Shown piece by piece: positions 43,421 through 51,874 of a stretch of DNA of 64,000 nt (position 1 is the stretch's first letter; every line of letters begins with the position of its first letter). Position numbers and translations under genes: made by a program. The stretch spans positions 1-64,000 of the forward strand of contig CAYFFV010000011.1 of NCBI GenBank assembly GCA_964342695.1, written 5' to 3'. Source of the DNA: CAYFFV01 sp964342695 (lineage in GTDB: Bacteria; Acidobacteriota; Vicinamibacteria; Vicinamibacterales; UBA8438). The notes beneath the pieces were generated by a model, which saw only the letters and a program-made list of their open reading frames with translations, was not told the origin of the DNA and made no database searches.

Positions 43421-44344
43421 TTAAGACTCAACCAGTAATGCACGCTCCTGCCTAATCAATTCCGTAAAAGCCTTTTCATAGGTAACAATTTCAAACTGAA
43501 TGGCATCCCCAGGTGAGCGTTGAGCCAAAATTGGAATATCGGCTGAAATCACAGTCGCAATTACAGGATATCCGCCCGTCGTCTGATGATCCACCATGAG
43601 AATGATCGGCTCTCCCCTTTTCGGCAGTTGTATCGTTCCAGTCACAATCGCACTCGAAAACCATTTTTCATATTTCAACCTTGCAATGGGGCTGCCAAGC
43701 AACCGGTAACCCATTCGATCTGATTTTGTGCTCATAGTAAAAAGACCTGCTGTCATGGCGGACAGCGCATCACTTTCTCGATTAAAAAATAAATTTCCAA
43801 CTATTCTGATACTCCGCTTTGCACAGCACACATTCTCTTTTGGGAATCGCCTGACACCAAGCTTCACGCGAACTCCTGCGTCACGACCGATTGTCAGTTT
43901 ATCGCCCGCTTTAACAGCTCTTCCTGATAGACCACCGAGTCCGGCACCTAAATGAGTGGACCGACTTCCGAGGACACTGGGAACATTTATTCCACCAGAA
44001 AATGAAATGTAGGACCGCGCACCATTTCGACGTTTTCCAAACTTTAGACATGTTCCTGAACGAGCTTCAATCGCTGTGTTCATAGGAATCTTCTTCCCGT
44101 CAAGAGTCAAATCAAATTCGGCGCCTGTCACTCCAAACACCAGATCGCGCTCAAAAAATATTCGTGGTCCTGTGAAGGCAACTTCGAGAGCCGTACAACC
44201 ATCATGATTTCCGACTATGAGATTAGCGAGTCGATGAGAAAATCTGTCCATCGGTCCAGATACAGGAACGCCAAATCGTTGATATCCCCATCTCCCTTTA
44301 TCCTGGATAGTTGTCGAAAAACCTGGTTCTAAAATGTGGATCAC
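43421..44344 (-). CDS. pxpC: 5-oxoprolinase subunit C (biotin-dependent carboxyltransferase/KipA family)
   Basis: A 307-residue protein of the PxpC/KipA/AHS2 family. Motifs are LEPGFSTTIQDKGRWGYQRFGVPVSGPMD at the N-terminus (29 residues, split by a variable position), NDG/AALEV-like ALEVAFTGP, and MVDHQTTGGYPVIATVI. With PxpB and PxpA it forms ATP-dependent 5-oxoprolinase, converting pyroglutamate to glutamate. It follows pxpB by one base. No pxpA (LamB/YcsF) lies in this cluster. Confidence 0.88.
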   Translation of the reverse strand: MIHILEPGFSTTIQDKGRWGYQRFGVPVSGPMDRFSHRLANLIVGNHDGCTALEVAFTGPRIFFERDLVFGVTGAEFDLTLDGKKIPMNTAIEARSGTCLKFGKRRNGARSYISFSGGINVPSVLGSRSTHLGAGLGGLSGRAVKAGDKLTIGRDAGVRVKLGVRRFPKENVCCAKRSIRIVGNLFFNRESDALSAMTAGLFTMSTKSDRMGYRLLGSPIARLKYEKWFSSAIVTGTIQLPKRGEPIILMVDHQTTGGYPVIATVISADIPILAQRSPGDAIQFEIVTYEKAFTELIRQERALLVES

Positions 44345-44345
44345 C

Positions 44346-45038
44346 TTATTTTTTTCCCCGGAACGAACAATACTCGTCCTCAGTCACAGATTTAAACTTC
44401 ACATTATCACCAACGTGAAAAAAAAATGGGTCTGGCGCGTCTAGATCAAATAGATCAACAAGACACCTACCGATAATATGCCAACCACCAGGAGAATCCA
44501 CCGGATATACACCCGTAAAATTGTCAGCGATACCGACTGAACCCTTCTCAACTCGCAACCGTGGATATTCTTTTCGAGGAGCCGAAACTTCTGAATCACT
44601 GGCACCCATATAAGGAAACCCAGGAAGAAAGCCAATCATGTAGACCCTATAGACTGGCTTCTGATGCCTTGCGATTACCTCCTCTTCGCTACAGCATAAA
44701 TATTCCGCCACCTCCGCTAAGTCCGGTCCATAGAGGCCTCCATAACACACGGAAACCGTCAATTCTCGACCTATTTTTTCTGCAGAAGATTGCGTACCGG
44801 CAGCATTCTCAAGCGCCGACACGATTCTTTGAACATCAGTTGCAAGCGGATCAAAAAAAATAGTTACAGTGCGGAGTCCCTCAACGACATCGAGCACGCC
44901 AGTATGATTCTGGACGCGCACACATTCGCCAACAAAAACGACGCATCCGTTAATCTCATAACTTGGCTCGCCCTCGTATTCCAAAACAACTGCGGAATCA
45001 CCTTGGCGGAACACTCGAAATTTTTGATTCCGAACCAC
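44346..45038 (-). CDS. pxpB: 5-oxoprolinase subunit B (KipI/AHS1 family)
   Basis: A 230-residue PxpB/KipI-type protein. Signatures are FRQGDSAVVLEYEG near the start, the PVYRVYMIGFLPGFPYMG motif and the GVYPVDSPGGWHIIGR motif. It pairs with PxpC as part of 5-oxoprolinase. The GTG start is 7 bases after the mpl stop, inside the peptidoglycan operon, which fits recycling of glutamate-derived cyclised products. AGAAAG lies just upstream of the start. Confidence 0.87.
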   Translation of the reverse strand: MVRNQKFRVFRQGDSAVVLEYEGEPSYEINGCVVFVGECVRVQNHTGVLDVVEGLRTVTIFFDPLATDVQRIVSALENAAGTQSSAEKIGRELTVSVCYGGLYGPDLAEVAEYLCCSEEEVIARHQKPVYRVYMIGFLPGFPYMGASDSEVSAPRKEYPRLRVEKGSVGIADNFTGVYPVDSPGGWHIIGRCLVDLFDLDAPDPFFFHVGDNVKFKSVTEDEYCSFRGKK

Positions 45039-45045
45039 AACTTTC

Positions 45046-46443
45046 TTATACGACCTCGGACAATCGATCTAACAACAAGTTGTGTATGCCTCCAAAATCC
45101 CCATTAGACATAATGACAACACAATCATCTTCCCTTACATCCTTCAGCACAAGTTCAATGATCGCACTAACACCGGAGATATGATAAGCGTCCGCTCCTT
45201 TATCACAGAGATCCGCCACCAGCTGCTTTTCAGATAATCTCTCATCTTCTGGCAGCGAAGACCGATACACCTCTGAAATTATTACTTTATCGGCGTAAAG
45301 AAATGATGAGGCAAAATCTTTTTGAAAAATTTTTCGACAGGCCGTTGCCGAACGCGGCTCAAATATCGCCCATATTCGTCCATCATTTAAAGACGACCTA
45401 AGCCCCCTCAAGGTCTCGCGGACAGCAGTCGGATGATGAGCGAAATCGTCGTAAACAGTGACACCTCCTACTACGCCACGCACTTCAAGGCGCCGTTTTA
45501 CTCCAGCAAACCTACGAAGCGCCTTAATAGCCTCCTGCAAGTCTGAGCCCGCATGATCTGCTGCGGCAAGAGCGGCGAGACCATTCCGCACGTTAAAATC
45601 TCCTACTAGTGGAAGTTCAACTTCACCTAATTTTTCACCTCGCCGCCGTAAATCAAATTTTGTAGACTCCTGTCCATGATGCACGTTCTCGGGATGCCAA
45701 TCTGCATCCTTCGCGAAACCAAAGGTTTCGACAGGACAATTTGAATATTTTTTCAAATCTTTGGACTGTTCATCATCAGCCGACAATAACAAACGTCCAC
45801 TCCTAGGAAGTAAATCAACCAGACGTATAAAAGCCAAGCGAATCTCTTGCAGATTCCCATAGATATCCCCATGATCAAATTCAATGCCATTGACAACAAG
45901 CGTCCGCGGTAAATACTTTAAAAACTTTGCAGTTTTATCAAAAAAGGCACTGTCATATTCATCGCCTTCAATGACAAAAAACTTTCCGATTCCCAATTTC
46001 CCACTTAAATTAAAGTTTTTTGAGACGCCGCCAATCAGAAAACTCGGGTCCAAGCCAGTCTCTGACAAAAGCCAAGCAGTCATAAATGAGGTCGTCGTCT
46101 TTCCGTGAGTACCCGCAATCACAATAGGATGCTGATTCCACAAAAATATGTCGCGGACAAGTTCTGGCAAGGAGCAATATCGCAAACCCATCTCAAGAAC
46201 GTATTCAACCTCAGGATTCCCTCGTGAAACTGAATTTCCAATCACAACAAGATCTGCATCATCAGGTATATTTTCTTTGCGGTACCCAACGACAACCTCA
46301 ATGCCAGAATCAAAAAGCACCTCGCTCATTGGGGGATAAAAATTCTTATCGGAACCCGAGATTAATACACCACGCTGCTTCAACAAAACAGCAACGGTAG
46401 CCATCGCAGTGCCACAGATTCCAATCAGATGGACAGTCTTCAC
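45046..46443 (-). CDS. mpl: UDP-N-acetylmuramate:L-alanyl-gamma-D-glutamyl-meso-diaminopimelate ligase
   Basis: A 465-residue Mur ligase of the recycling type. It opens HLIGICGTAMATVAVLL, has SDKNFYPPMSEVL and VIGNSVSRGNPEVEYVL, which separate Mpl from MurC, and the P-loop IAGTHGKTTTSFM. FEPRSATA and VYDDFAHHPTAV are in the C-terminal domain. It joins recovered tripeptide to UDP-MurNAc in the cytoplasm. Its start overlaps the ldcA stop by four bases. Confidence 0.92.
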   Translation of the reverse strand: MKTVHLIGICGTAMATVAVLLKQRGVLISGSDKNFYPPMSEVLFDSGIEVVVGYRKENIPDDADLVVIGNSVSRGNPEVEYVLEMGLRYCSLPELVRDIFLWNQHPIVIAGTHGKTTTSFMTAWLLSETGLDPSFLIGGVSKNFNLSGKLGIGKFFVIEGDEYDSAFFDKTAKFLKYLPRTLVVNGIEFDHGDIYGNLQEIRLAFIRLVDLLPRSGRLLLSADDEQSKDLKKYSNCPVETFGFAKDADWHPENVHHGQESTKFDLRRRGEKLGEVELPLVGDFNVRNGLAALAAADHAGSDLQEAIKALRRFAGVKRRLEVRGVVGGVTVYDDFAHHPTAVRETLRGLRSSLNDGRIWAIFEPRSATACRKIFQKDFASSFLYADKVIISEVYRSSLPEDERLSEKQLVADLCDKGADAYHISGVSAIIELVLKDVREDDCVVIMSNGDFGGIHNLLLDRLSEVV

Positions 46444-47366
46444 GTTACCGCAGCCTCTTCAACGACGATTCCCGCGTGAGAACCAGTTTTAACAGTAACA
46501 TCGACACCAAATGGAAGCGTTATGGTCGGTCCGGTCGTGTGACCGGATGGAAATCCATACAAGACTGGACCAGAAAAATCATCAAACACTCTCAAAATGA
46601 CGCTACGAACATCATTACAATCAACTTCTTGACAGTCAGGAAACTCTCCGAAGACAACCGCAGAAGCCCGCTTAAGCAAACCAGATTGCTTTAATTGAAT
46701 CAACATTCGATCAACCCTGTATGGTCGCTCGCCAATATCATCCAAGAACAAGACATAACCGTCCGGAGGATCAAACTCATACGGCGTCCCTAAGGACGCT
46801 AACAGCTGTGTCAAAGTCCCACCCAGCAAGACACCCGTGTTTTCTCCACTCTTTAATGTTTCGATTCCCGATGAAAAAATTTCCCCTACAGGAGTCCTGC
46901 TCGTCAGCGCCTTAATTAGTGAGTCTTTGTCGTACCCCACACTCCCTCGGGCGAAGTTCATCATCATAGGACCATGAAAACAAGTCACACCACAATAATT
47001 TGTAAGATAGACCAACAGACTCGTTAAATCACTAAAACCAACAAACACTTTCCGCTTCTTTCGAATCTCTGAACTCTTTAATAGCGGTAAAATCTCGGCA
47101 CTTCCATAACCACCACGAGTCGCGAAGACAGCTTTGATATCCGGATCACTCCAAGCCTTTCTAAATGCCTCAGCCCGATAAGGCGCTGAACCAGCAAAGA
47201 AACCTTCACCCACAAAAATACCCTCATCAAAAACCGGAATAAATCCTAATTCCCTAAGTTCATCGATCCCCTGAAGTGTCACACTCCGATCACAAGGACT
47301 CGCAGGTGACAGAACCGCGACTCGGTCCCCAGCTCCTACCGCACACGGCTTACAAAAGTTCGTCAT
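46440..47366 (-). CDS. ldcA: LD-carboxypeptidase (muramoyltetrapeptide carboxypeptidase, S66)
   Basis: A 308-residue serine peptidase removing the terminal D-Ala from recovered tetrapeptides so that Mpl can use them. The S66 motifs are visible: VFATRGGYGSAEILPLL, the nucleophile Ser in VGFSDLTSLL, a Glu in LFLDDIGERPYRVDRML and the catalytic His in FPSGHTTGP. It starts on TGATG overlapping the nagZ stop by one base, and is coupled to both neighbours. Confidence 0.93.
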   Translation of the reverse strand: MTNFCKPCAVGAGDRVAVLSPASPCDRSVTLQGIDELRELGFIPVFDEGIFVGEGFFAGSAPYRAEAFRKAWSDPDIKAVFATRGGYGSAEILPLLKSSEIRKKRKVFVGFSDLTSLLVYLTNYCGVTCFHGPMMMNFARGSVGYDKDSLIKALTSRTPVGEIFSSGIETLKSGENTGVLLGGTLTQLLASLGTPYEFDPPDGYVLFLDDIGERPYRVDRMLIQLKQSGLLKRASAVVFGEFPDCQEVDCNDVRSVILRVFDDFSGPVLYGFPSGHTTGPTITLPFGVDVTVKTGSHAGIVVEEAAVT

Positions 47367-48460
47367 CAGATCAATCTTTCAATTTCAGCGGCAAGATTCC
47401 TGTGTTCCTCAGAACCTATCAGGCCATTTAATGTTTCCATAGTAATGAGGGACTCTCCCCTTACTTCTTTAAGAAAGAGCGATTTAACAAACTCCTGCCG
47501 CGAAAGAGCTTCCTCAAGTCTGTGCCGAGTTATTACATTTTTCTCCACTGCATCTATCAACCTCTCAATAACAGAAATATGTAAATCAACATCTTCGCCG
47601 CACAGTAAGATCATGTCACAACCTGCTACAATCGCCTCTACCGCCGCATCCTCTACCGACCGGATACCAGTAATAGCTTTCATCTCCATATCATCAGAAA
47701 TAAGCAATCCTTTAAAACCGAGATCCTCTCTCAGAACATCGGTGAGAAGTATCTTGGACAAGGTGGCCGGTGCCACGTCATCAATATTTTTATAAATGAC
47801 GTGCGCAGTCATCATCGTCGCCAAGCCAGAGGCAGAAGCAACGCGAAATGGTTGCATCTCGATCTGCGCTAGATCCTCTCGAGACTTATAAACAACAGGC
47901 AAATCAAAATGCGAGTCACATACAGTGTCACCATGGCCAGGAAAATGCTTTCCACAGGCCGCGACACCCCCCTCCTGCAAACCTTCAATAACGGCCATTC
48001 CAAGACGAGACACTCGCTCGACCCGATCCGAAAATGCCCTGTCACCAATGACAGGATTCTCTGGATTTGTGTTTACGTCTAAGACAGGAGCATAGTTCAG
48101 GGTTATCCCCACTGCGCTTAACTCTCGAGCTAGCGCTTGAGAAAAACGTCTAGCCAAATCGACATCCACAGAATGTCCTAAAGTCGACATCGGAGGCCAA
48201 CAAGTGAATGGCGCACCTAGACGAGCCACCCTTCCTCCTTCTTGATCAATACTGACCCAAGGGGGCCATTCTGTGGAGAGACTAACCGCTTCTCGCGAAA
48301 GACTAGCCACCTGAAACGGCGACTCGACATTTCTGTCAAATAAAATTATTCCTCCCAAATCATAATTTTTGACAATAGATCTCAGTTCTAACGTGACAGA
48401 GTGACCTGAAAATCCTAAAACAACCAACTTCCCAATCATGTTGTGAATATGCTTAGACAT
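47366..48460 (-). CDS. nagZ: Beta-N-acetylhexosaminidase NagZ (GH3)
   Basis: A 364-residue GH3 enzyme releasing GlcNAc from 1,6-anhydroMurNAc muropeptides. It has the NagZ His/Asp loop KHFPGHGDTVCDSHFDLP, WPPWVSIDQEGGRVARL and the nucleophile Asp in LISDDMEMKAI. The C-terminal domain of larger GH3 proteins is absent, as in true NagZ. ATG 48460 was chosen because the longer frame to 48553 would overlap the divergent GHMP kinase and lacks family similarity. GAGG lies about 10 bases upstream. It heads the recycling operon. Confidence 0.9.
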   Translation of the reverse strand: MSKHIHNMIGKLVVLGFSGHSVTLELRSIVKNYDLGGIILFDRNVESPFQVASLSREAVSLSTEWPPWVSIDQEGGRVARLGAPFTCWPPMSTLGHSVDVDLARRFSQALARELSAVGITLNYAPVLDVNTNPENPVIGDRAFSDRVERVSRLGMAVIEGLQEGGVAACGKHFPGHGDTVCDSHFDLPVVYKSREDLAQIEMQPFRVASASGLATMMTAHVIYKNIDDVAPATLSKILLTDVLREDLGFKGLLISDDMEMKAITGIRSVEDAAVEAIVAGCDMILLCGEDVDLHISVIERLIDAVEKNVITRHRLEEALSRQEFVKSLFLKEVRGESLITMETLNGLIGSEEHRNLAAEIERLI

Positions 48461-48523
48461 AGCACTCTGGCCTCTTATATAACGGCTCTTATAAACGAGA
48501 AGAGTCACCCCTTCGTTAGAGCC

Positions 48524-48538
48524 ATTATAATCTCTCCG
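48524..48538. promoter_or_regulatory. Candidate palindromic -10 element between divergent nagZ and GHMP kinase
   Basis: ATTATAAT (48524-48531) reads TATAAT on both strands. On the plus strand TATAAT (48526-48531) would place +1 at or next to the GTG at 48538, giving a leaderless mRNA for the kinase. The possible -35 (GAGTCA at 48502-48507) is weak. On the minus strand it could serve the nagZ operon, but no -35 was confirmed. Confidence 0.35.
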
Positions 48539-49533
48539 TGCATATCCACTCATCTGCTCCTACACGAATCGATCTAGCTGGTGGAACACTCGATATTTGG
48601 CCACTTTATCTCTATCACTCTAACGCCCAGACCTTAAATGCAGCAATCACCATACGCGCAGTCTGTGAAATCACTGATTTCGATGGGGAAGGCATAAAGG
48701 TAATCTCTGAAGACACACAATTTGAACGCGAATACTCGCATTGGTCTGACCTCAACAAATTCAAAACTCCCGAGCTCTTAAGAGAGGCTCTATGTCATTT
48801 TGAGCCTAAACATTTAAAAATCACAACTCGCTCACAGTCCCCAGTAGGTGCCGGGCTGGCTGGCTCTTCTGCGATGTGCATAGCAATTTGTGGGGCTCTT
48901 GCAAGATGGAGCAAACAAGAAGTACCAACGGACAAACTGATGACACTAGCGATGAATTTAGAGGCCAAAGTGCTCGGAGTTCCTTCAGGAGTGCAAGATT
49001 ACAGACCGGCCGTCTACGGGGGAATCGCCAGCATCGAGTTGACAGCGAGTGGCGTTAACCGAGTCAAACTGTCAGTTGATCCAATGGAGTTAAGCAAACG
49101 AATTGTATTGGTCTACACAGGGCAGTCTCGAAATTCTGGCATCAACAACTGGGAGGTCACTAAAAAAAGAATAGACGGTGACTTGCACATCACCAATTGT
49201 TTCAATCTAATACGTGACACAACCCTTAATCTTCGTTCCGCCCTTGATTCACAGGACTGGAATAAAGTCGGGCAACTCATCAACAGAGAGTGGGAGCTTA
49301 GAAAGCAGTTGGCACCCAGCGTCACGACTCATAGAATCGACGAACTAATAAAATGTGGACGAGATGGAGGTGCTCTCGCCGCAAAAGTATGTGGAGCAGG
49401 AGGCGGCGGCTGCATCTTATTCCTGACTGAGCCAACAAACGTTTCACACCTCAAACATGTTCTCAGATCACAAGACGTAAGAGTTCTTGAGGCTAAGGTC
49501 GATTCCGAGGGACTCAAAATAAAATCTGACTAG
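48538..49533 (+). CDS. GHMP-family sugar kinase, unknown substrate
   Basis: A 331-residue GHMP kinase. Motif 1 is SSAPTRIDLAGGTLDIWP, motif 2 the ATP loop SPVGAGLAGSSAMCIAI, and motif 3 AKVCGAGGGGCILFL. This pattern resembles heptose-7-phosphate (HddA-like) and L-fucose/galactose kinases. I cannot name the sugar. It is divergent from nagZ, 77 bases away, so a sugar from peptidoglycan recycling is a possible substrate by context only. The start is GTG with no Shine-Dalgarno. Confidence 0.8.
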   Translation: MHIHSSAPTRIDLAGGTLDIWPLYLYHSNAQTLNAAITIRAVCEITDFDGEGIKVISEDTQFEREYSHWSDLNKFKTPELLREALCHFEPKHLKITTRSQSPVGAGLAGSSAMCIAICGALARWSKQEVPTDKLMTLAMNLEAKVLGVPSGVQDYRPAVYGGIASIELTASGVNRVKLSVDPMELSKRIVLVYTGQSRNSGINNWEVTKKRIDGDLHITNCFNLIRDTTLNLRSALDSQDWNKVGQLINREWELRKQLAPSVTTHRIDELIKCGRDGGALAAKVCGAGGGGCILFLTEPTNVSHLKHVLRSQDVRVLEAKVDSEGLKIKSD

Positions 49534-49560
49534 GTTCTTTACAACTGCAGGTTATTCATA

Positions 49561-49797
49561 ATGAAAAGAAATACTCTCGACCTAATAAGCAAACTCTATT
49601 TTAGAGCTACTGAAAAAACAATCGAACACGATCTCGCCAAGGCAATTGAACTACTTAAATCTCTACCAGACGAAAAAAGTCGATCAAGTGCCGCTGCATA
49701 CATGGATGGCATGTCACAAATGCGCTCTGAGTGGATACTCGCAAGACGTCGAAAAAAAACAGATATTCTGAAAAGCCCGGGAAGAAAAAAACGGTAA
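49561..49797 (+). CDS. Small basic protein of unknown function
   Basis: A 78-residue product. Two predicted helices (LISKLYFRATEKTIEHDLAKAIELLKSL and a second with AAAYMDGMSQMRSEWIL) precede a strongly basic tail, ARRRKKTDILKSPGRKKR. The high Lys/Arg content at the end suggests nucleic-acid binding, which is a guess. It lies 27 bases after the kinase on the same strand and stops 9 bases from the convergent ThiE-like gene. Confidence 0.55.
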   Translation: MKRNTLDLISKLYFRATEKTIEHDLAKAIELLKSLPDEKSRSSAAAYMDGMSQMRSEWILARRRKKTDILKSPGRKKR

Positions 49798-49806
49798 CCT
49801 TATCGA

Positions 49807-50517
49807 TTAGCGGTCAGAAACTTTACTCCAATTCATTTTTACCTGAAAAACCAAATCAGATAAGACTTTCGGTTCTGAACCAACAACCGATGCAAATAAG
49901 CCTATCGCGGAAAATCCGCGGGCTCCCGTTTGAGAAACTGCAGAGAGATTATTCAGATTTATTCCACCAATCCCCAGAACAGGCAGCGAATATTTCTTTA
50001 CAGCTTCAGCCAATCCCTCTATTCCTATCGGAGTCTTTCCAGGTTTTGAAATTGTCTCAAATACATTTCCAATAGCAACGTAATCAAGACATCCCTCATC
50101 GACCTCCTTCAGTCCTCCGCCAAAATAATGAACTGACAAACCAACCACCCAATCCTCCGGCACGATTGACCGAATTCGCTCAGGCCGAACTGAATTCTCC
50201 TTCAAATGAACGCCCGCGGCACCTGCCGCCAAAGCAATATCAACTCGATCATTAACAAGAATTCTTGTTTCAGAGTTTTTTACACATTTAACAGCACATT
50301 TTACATAGTCAAAAAGCTCAGCATCACTTATCATCTTTTCTCGGATCTGAATCAGATCAATTCCAATCTCAGCAGCAGAAGATATAGCTTCAATCAACAA
50401 TCTTCTTGAGACAGCCCAGTCTCCATTTAAACGAGAACTGTCCGCTACAAGACTTATGACCGGTGGAACGTTTAAAAAATATTTTGACACCTGACTACGA
50501 TTTTTATGTGGCCTCAC
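49807..50517 (-). CDS. ThiE/TenI-family protein, divergent (likely TenI-like)
   Basis: A 236-residue (beta/alpha)8 protein with IDLIQIREK, LVNDRVDIALAAGAAGVHL, YVAIGNVFET, VLGIGGI and FSAIGLF. The second Mg-binding Asp of true ThiE, in GVHLGQxD, is replaced (GVHLKENSV), while the RxK of the pyrophosphate site is intact. This fits TenI thiazole tautomerases or an altered ThiE. The copy at 3646-4281 is the better ThiE for the first motif block. The GTG start overlaps the upstream small membrane gene by four bases. Confidence 0.7.
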   Translation of the reverse strand: MRPHKNRSQVSKYFLNVPPVISLVADSSRLNGDWAVSRRLLIEAISSAAEIGIDLIQIREKMISDAELFDYVKCAVKCVKNSETRILVNDRVDIALAAGAAGVHLKENSVRPERIRSIVPEDWVVGLSVHYFGGGLKEVDEGCLDYVAIGNVFETISKPGKTPIGIEGLAEAVKKYSLPVLGIGGINLNNLSAVSQTGARGFSAIGLFASVVGSEPKVLSDLVFQVKMNWSKVSDR

Positions 50518-50822
50518 GGATCGAGGGACGAGTTACTGGCCTCTCTTCGGGTTCTCTTAAGTGTTTCCAGCATGAGTGTCGCTCTAGCAAGACCACCTAT
50601 ATCAATAAACACTAACACCAAACACAATCCACCAATGCCGCTAACAGCGCCTCGCACAACATGACTAATCAACAAAACCTCGAGAACAGGATTTAGTTGA
50701 ATGAAATAATTTCTCTCCCAAAATGTTGTCCACGGCGCAATTAATAGCACGAGACCAACTTCCAAGTAATACAAAAAAAATAACACTCGAGTAAATCTAT
50801 TATTCTTAAATTTAATAAGCAT
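50514..50822 (-). CDS. Small membrane protein of unknown function
   Basis: A 102-residue protein with two hydrophobic helices (about 13-29 and 55-75) separated by a short loop with WTTFWERNYF, and a basic C-terminal cytoplasmic tail (LKRTRREAS). I recognise no domain. It lies 29 bases after rnhB and overlaps the TenI-like gene (GTGA), so it is translated with that gene. Confidence 0.6.
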   Translation of the reverse strand: MLIKFKNNRFTRVLFFLYYLEVGLVLLIAPWTTFWERNYFIQLNPVLEVLLISHVVRGAVSGIGGLCLVLVFIDIGGLARATLMLETLKRTRREASNSSLDP

Positions 50823-50851
50823 CTTTTGGAGCCAAAGGAAATCTATCCTAC

Positions 50852-51469
50852 CTAGAACGAGAGCAAAGAGCGCGGACGAAAACTTTGTCTGTGCAATTTA
50901 GAATAGCCATAAAGTTTCACAGCCGCGAGATGGGCCTTTGTTGGATAGCCTTTGTTTTGATCAAAGCCATAGCGAGAATCGATTTCATGAAACTCTAGCA
51001 TCATACGGTCTCGAGTCACTTTTGCCACAATCGAAGCAGCCGCAATAGCCGAGCACAACCGATCGCCCTGCACGATAGCCCGCTGCGAAATGTTAAGATT
51101 CGGCAAGGGAAAACCATCTACCAACGCAAAATCTGGCTTGGGTTCTATACCCAGTACAGCATTACGCATCGCCTTCAAGGATGCATTGTGAATATTTATG
51201 CGATCAATTTCTCGAGCATCAATGCAGAAAACAGAAAAAGCGCTGGCTTTAGTTAGAATTTTTTCGTAAAGATTCGAACGGGCTCTGGAATTCAATAATT
51301 TTGAGTCCTGCAATTTCCAGATAGGAGATTTTGGATCAAGAACGACTGCAGCGGCAACCACCGGACCGGCCAAGCACCCTCGACCAACCTCATCAACCCC
51401 AGCAACTTGCTGAAATCCTTGACGCCGGATACGGTTTTCTTCTGTCCTTCGTGCTGATACTCGACTCAT
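50852..51469 (-). CDS. rnhB: Ribonuclease HII
   Basis: A 205-residue RNase HII, which removes ribonucleotides misincorporated in DNA and RNA of RNA-DNA hybrids. The catalytic acidic residues are in AGVDEVGRGCLAGPVVAAAV, the third carboxylate in FALVDGFP, and SIVAKVTRDRMM is the family's next block. It is in the conserved rplS-rnhB neighbourhood, 41 bases from rplS. Confidence 0.94.
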   Translation of the reverse strand: MSRVSARRTEENRIRRQGFQQVAGVDEVGRGCLAGPVVAAAVVLDPKSPIWKLQDSKLLNSRARSNLYEKILTKASAFSVFCIDAREIDRINIHNASLKAMRNAVLGIEPKPDFALVDGFPLPNLNISQRAIVQGDRLCSAIAAASIVAKVTRDRMMLEFHEIDSRYGFDQNKGYPTKAHLAAVKLYGYSKLHRQSFRPRSLLSF

Positions 51470-51510
51470 CCGGCCGTCACTCCTGAGAAGAGGAATCTAT
51501 CCAGTCGGTT

Positions 51511-51858
51511 CTAAGTCCTTCGACGCCGCTCTTTCATTCGTGCCGCCTTGCCTCTAAGCTTTCGAAGAAAATACAACTTCGCTCTTCGGACACGCGCCGA
51601 GCGAACAACCTCTATCTTGTCAATACTTGGAGAATGCAATGGAAAAATTCTTTCAACGCCCTGACCAAAAGAAACCTTGCGCACAGTGAAAGTAGCCCGG
51701 GCACCACCTCCATGCTGCCCGATCACAATTCCCTCGAAGACTTGAATACGCTCTTTTTCGCCCTCACGAACCTTCACATGGATCTTAACAGTGTCGCCTG
51801 GTTGCATGGAGGGTCTCTCTTTTAATTGAGTGCGCTCCAGATTATCAATAGCTATCAT
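51511..51858 (-). CDS. rplS: 50S ribosomal protein L19
   Basis: A 115-residue L19 at the subunit interface. Signatures are PGDTVKIHVKV, RIQVFEGIVIG, TFTVRKVSFGQGVERIFPLHSPSI and VRRAKLYFLRKLRGKAARMKE. The gene follows trmD by 16 bases. Length is normal. It is part of the rpsP-khpA-rimM-trmD-rplS cluster. Confidence 0.97.
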   Translation of the reverse strand: MIAIDNLERTQLKERPSMQPGDTVKIHVKVREGEKERIQVFEGIVIGQHGGGARATFTVRKVSFGQGVERIFPLHSPSIDKIEVVRSARVRRAKLYFLRKLRGKAARMKERRRRT

Positions 51859-51874
51859 GCAGTGATTCTACCTT

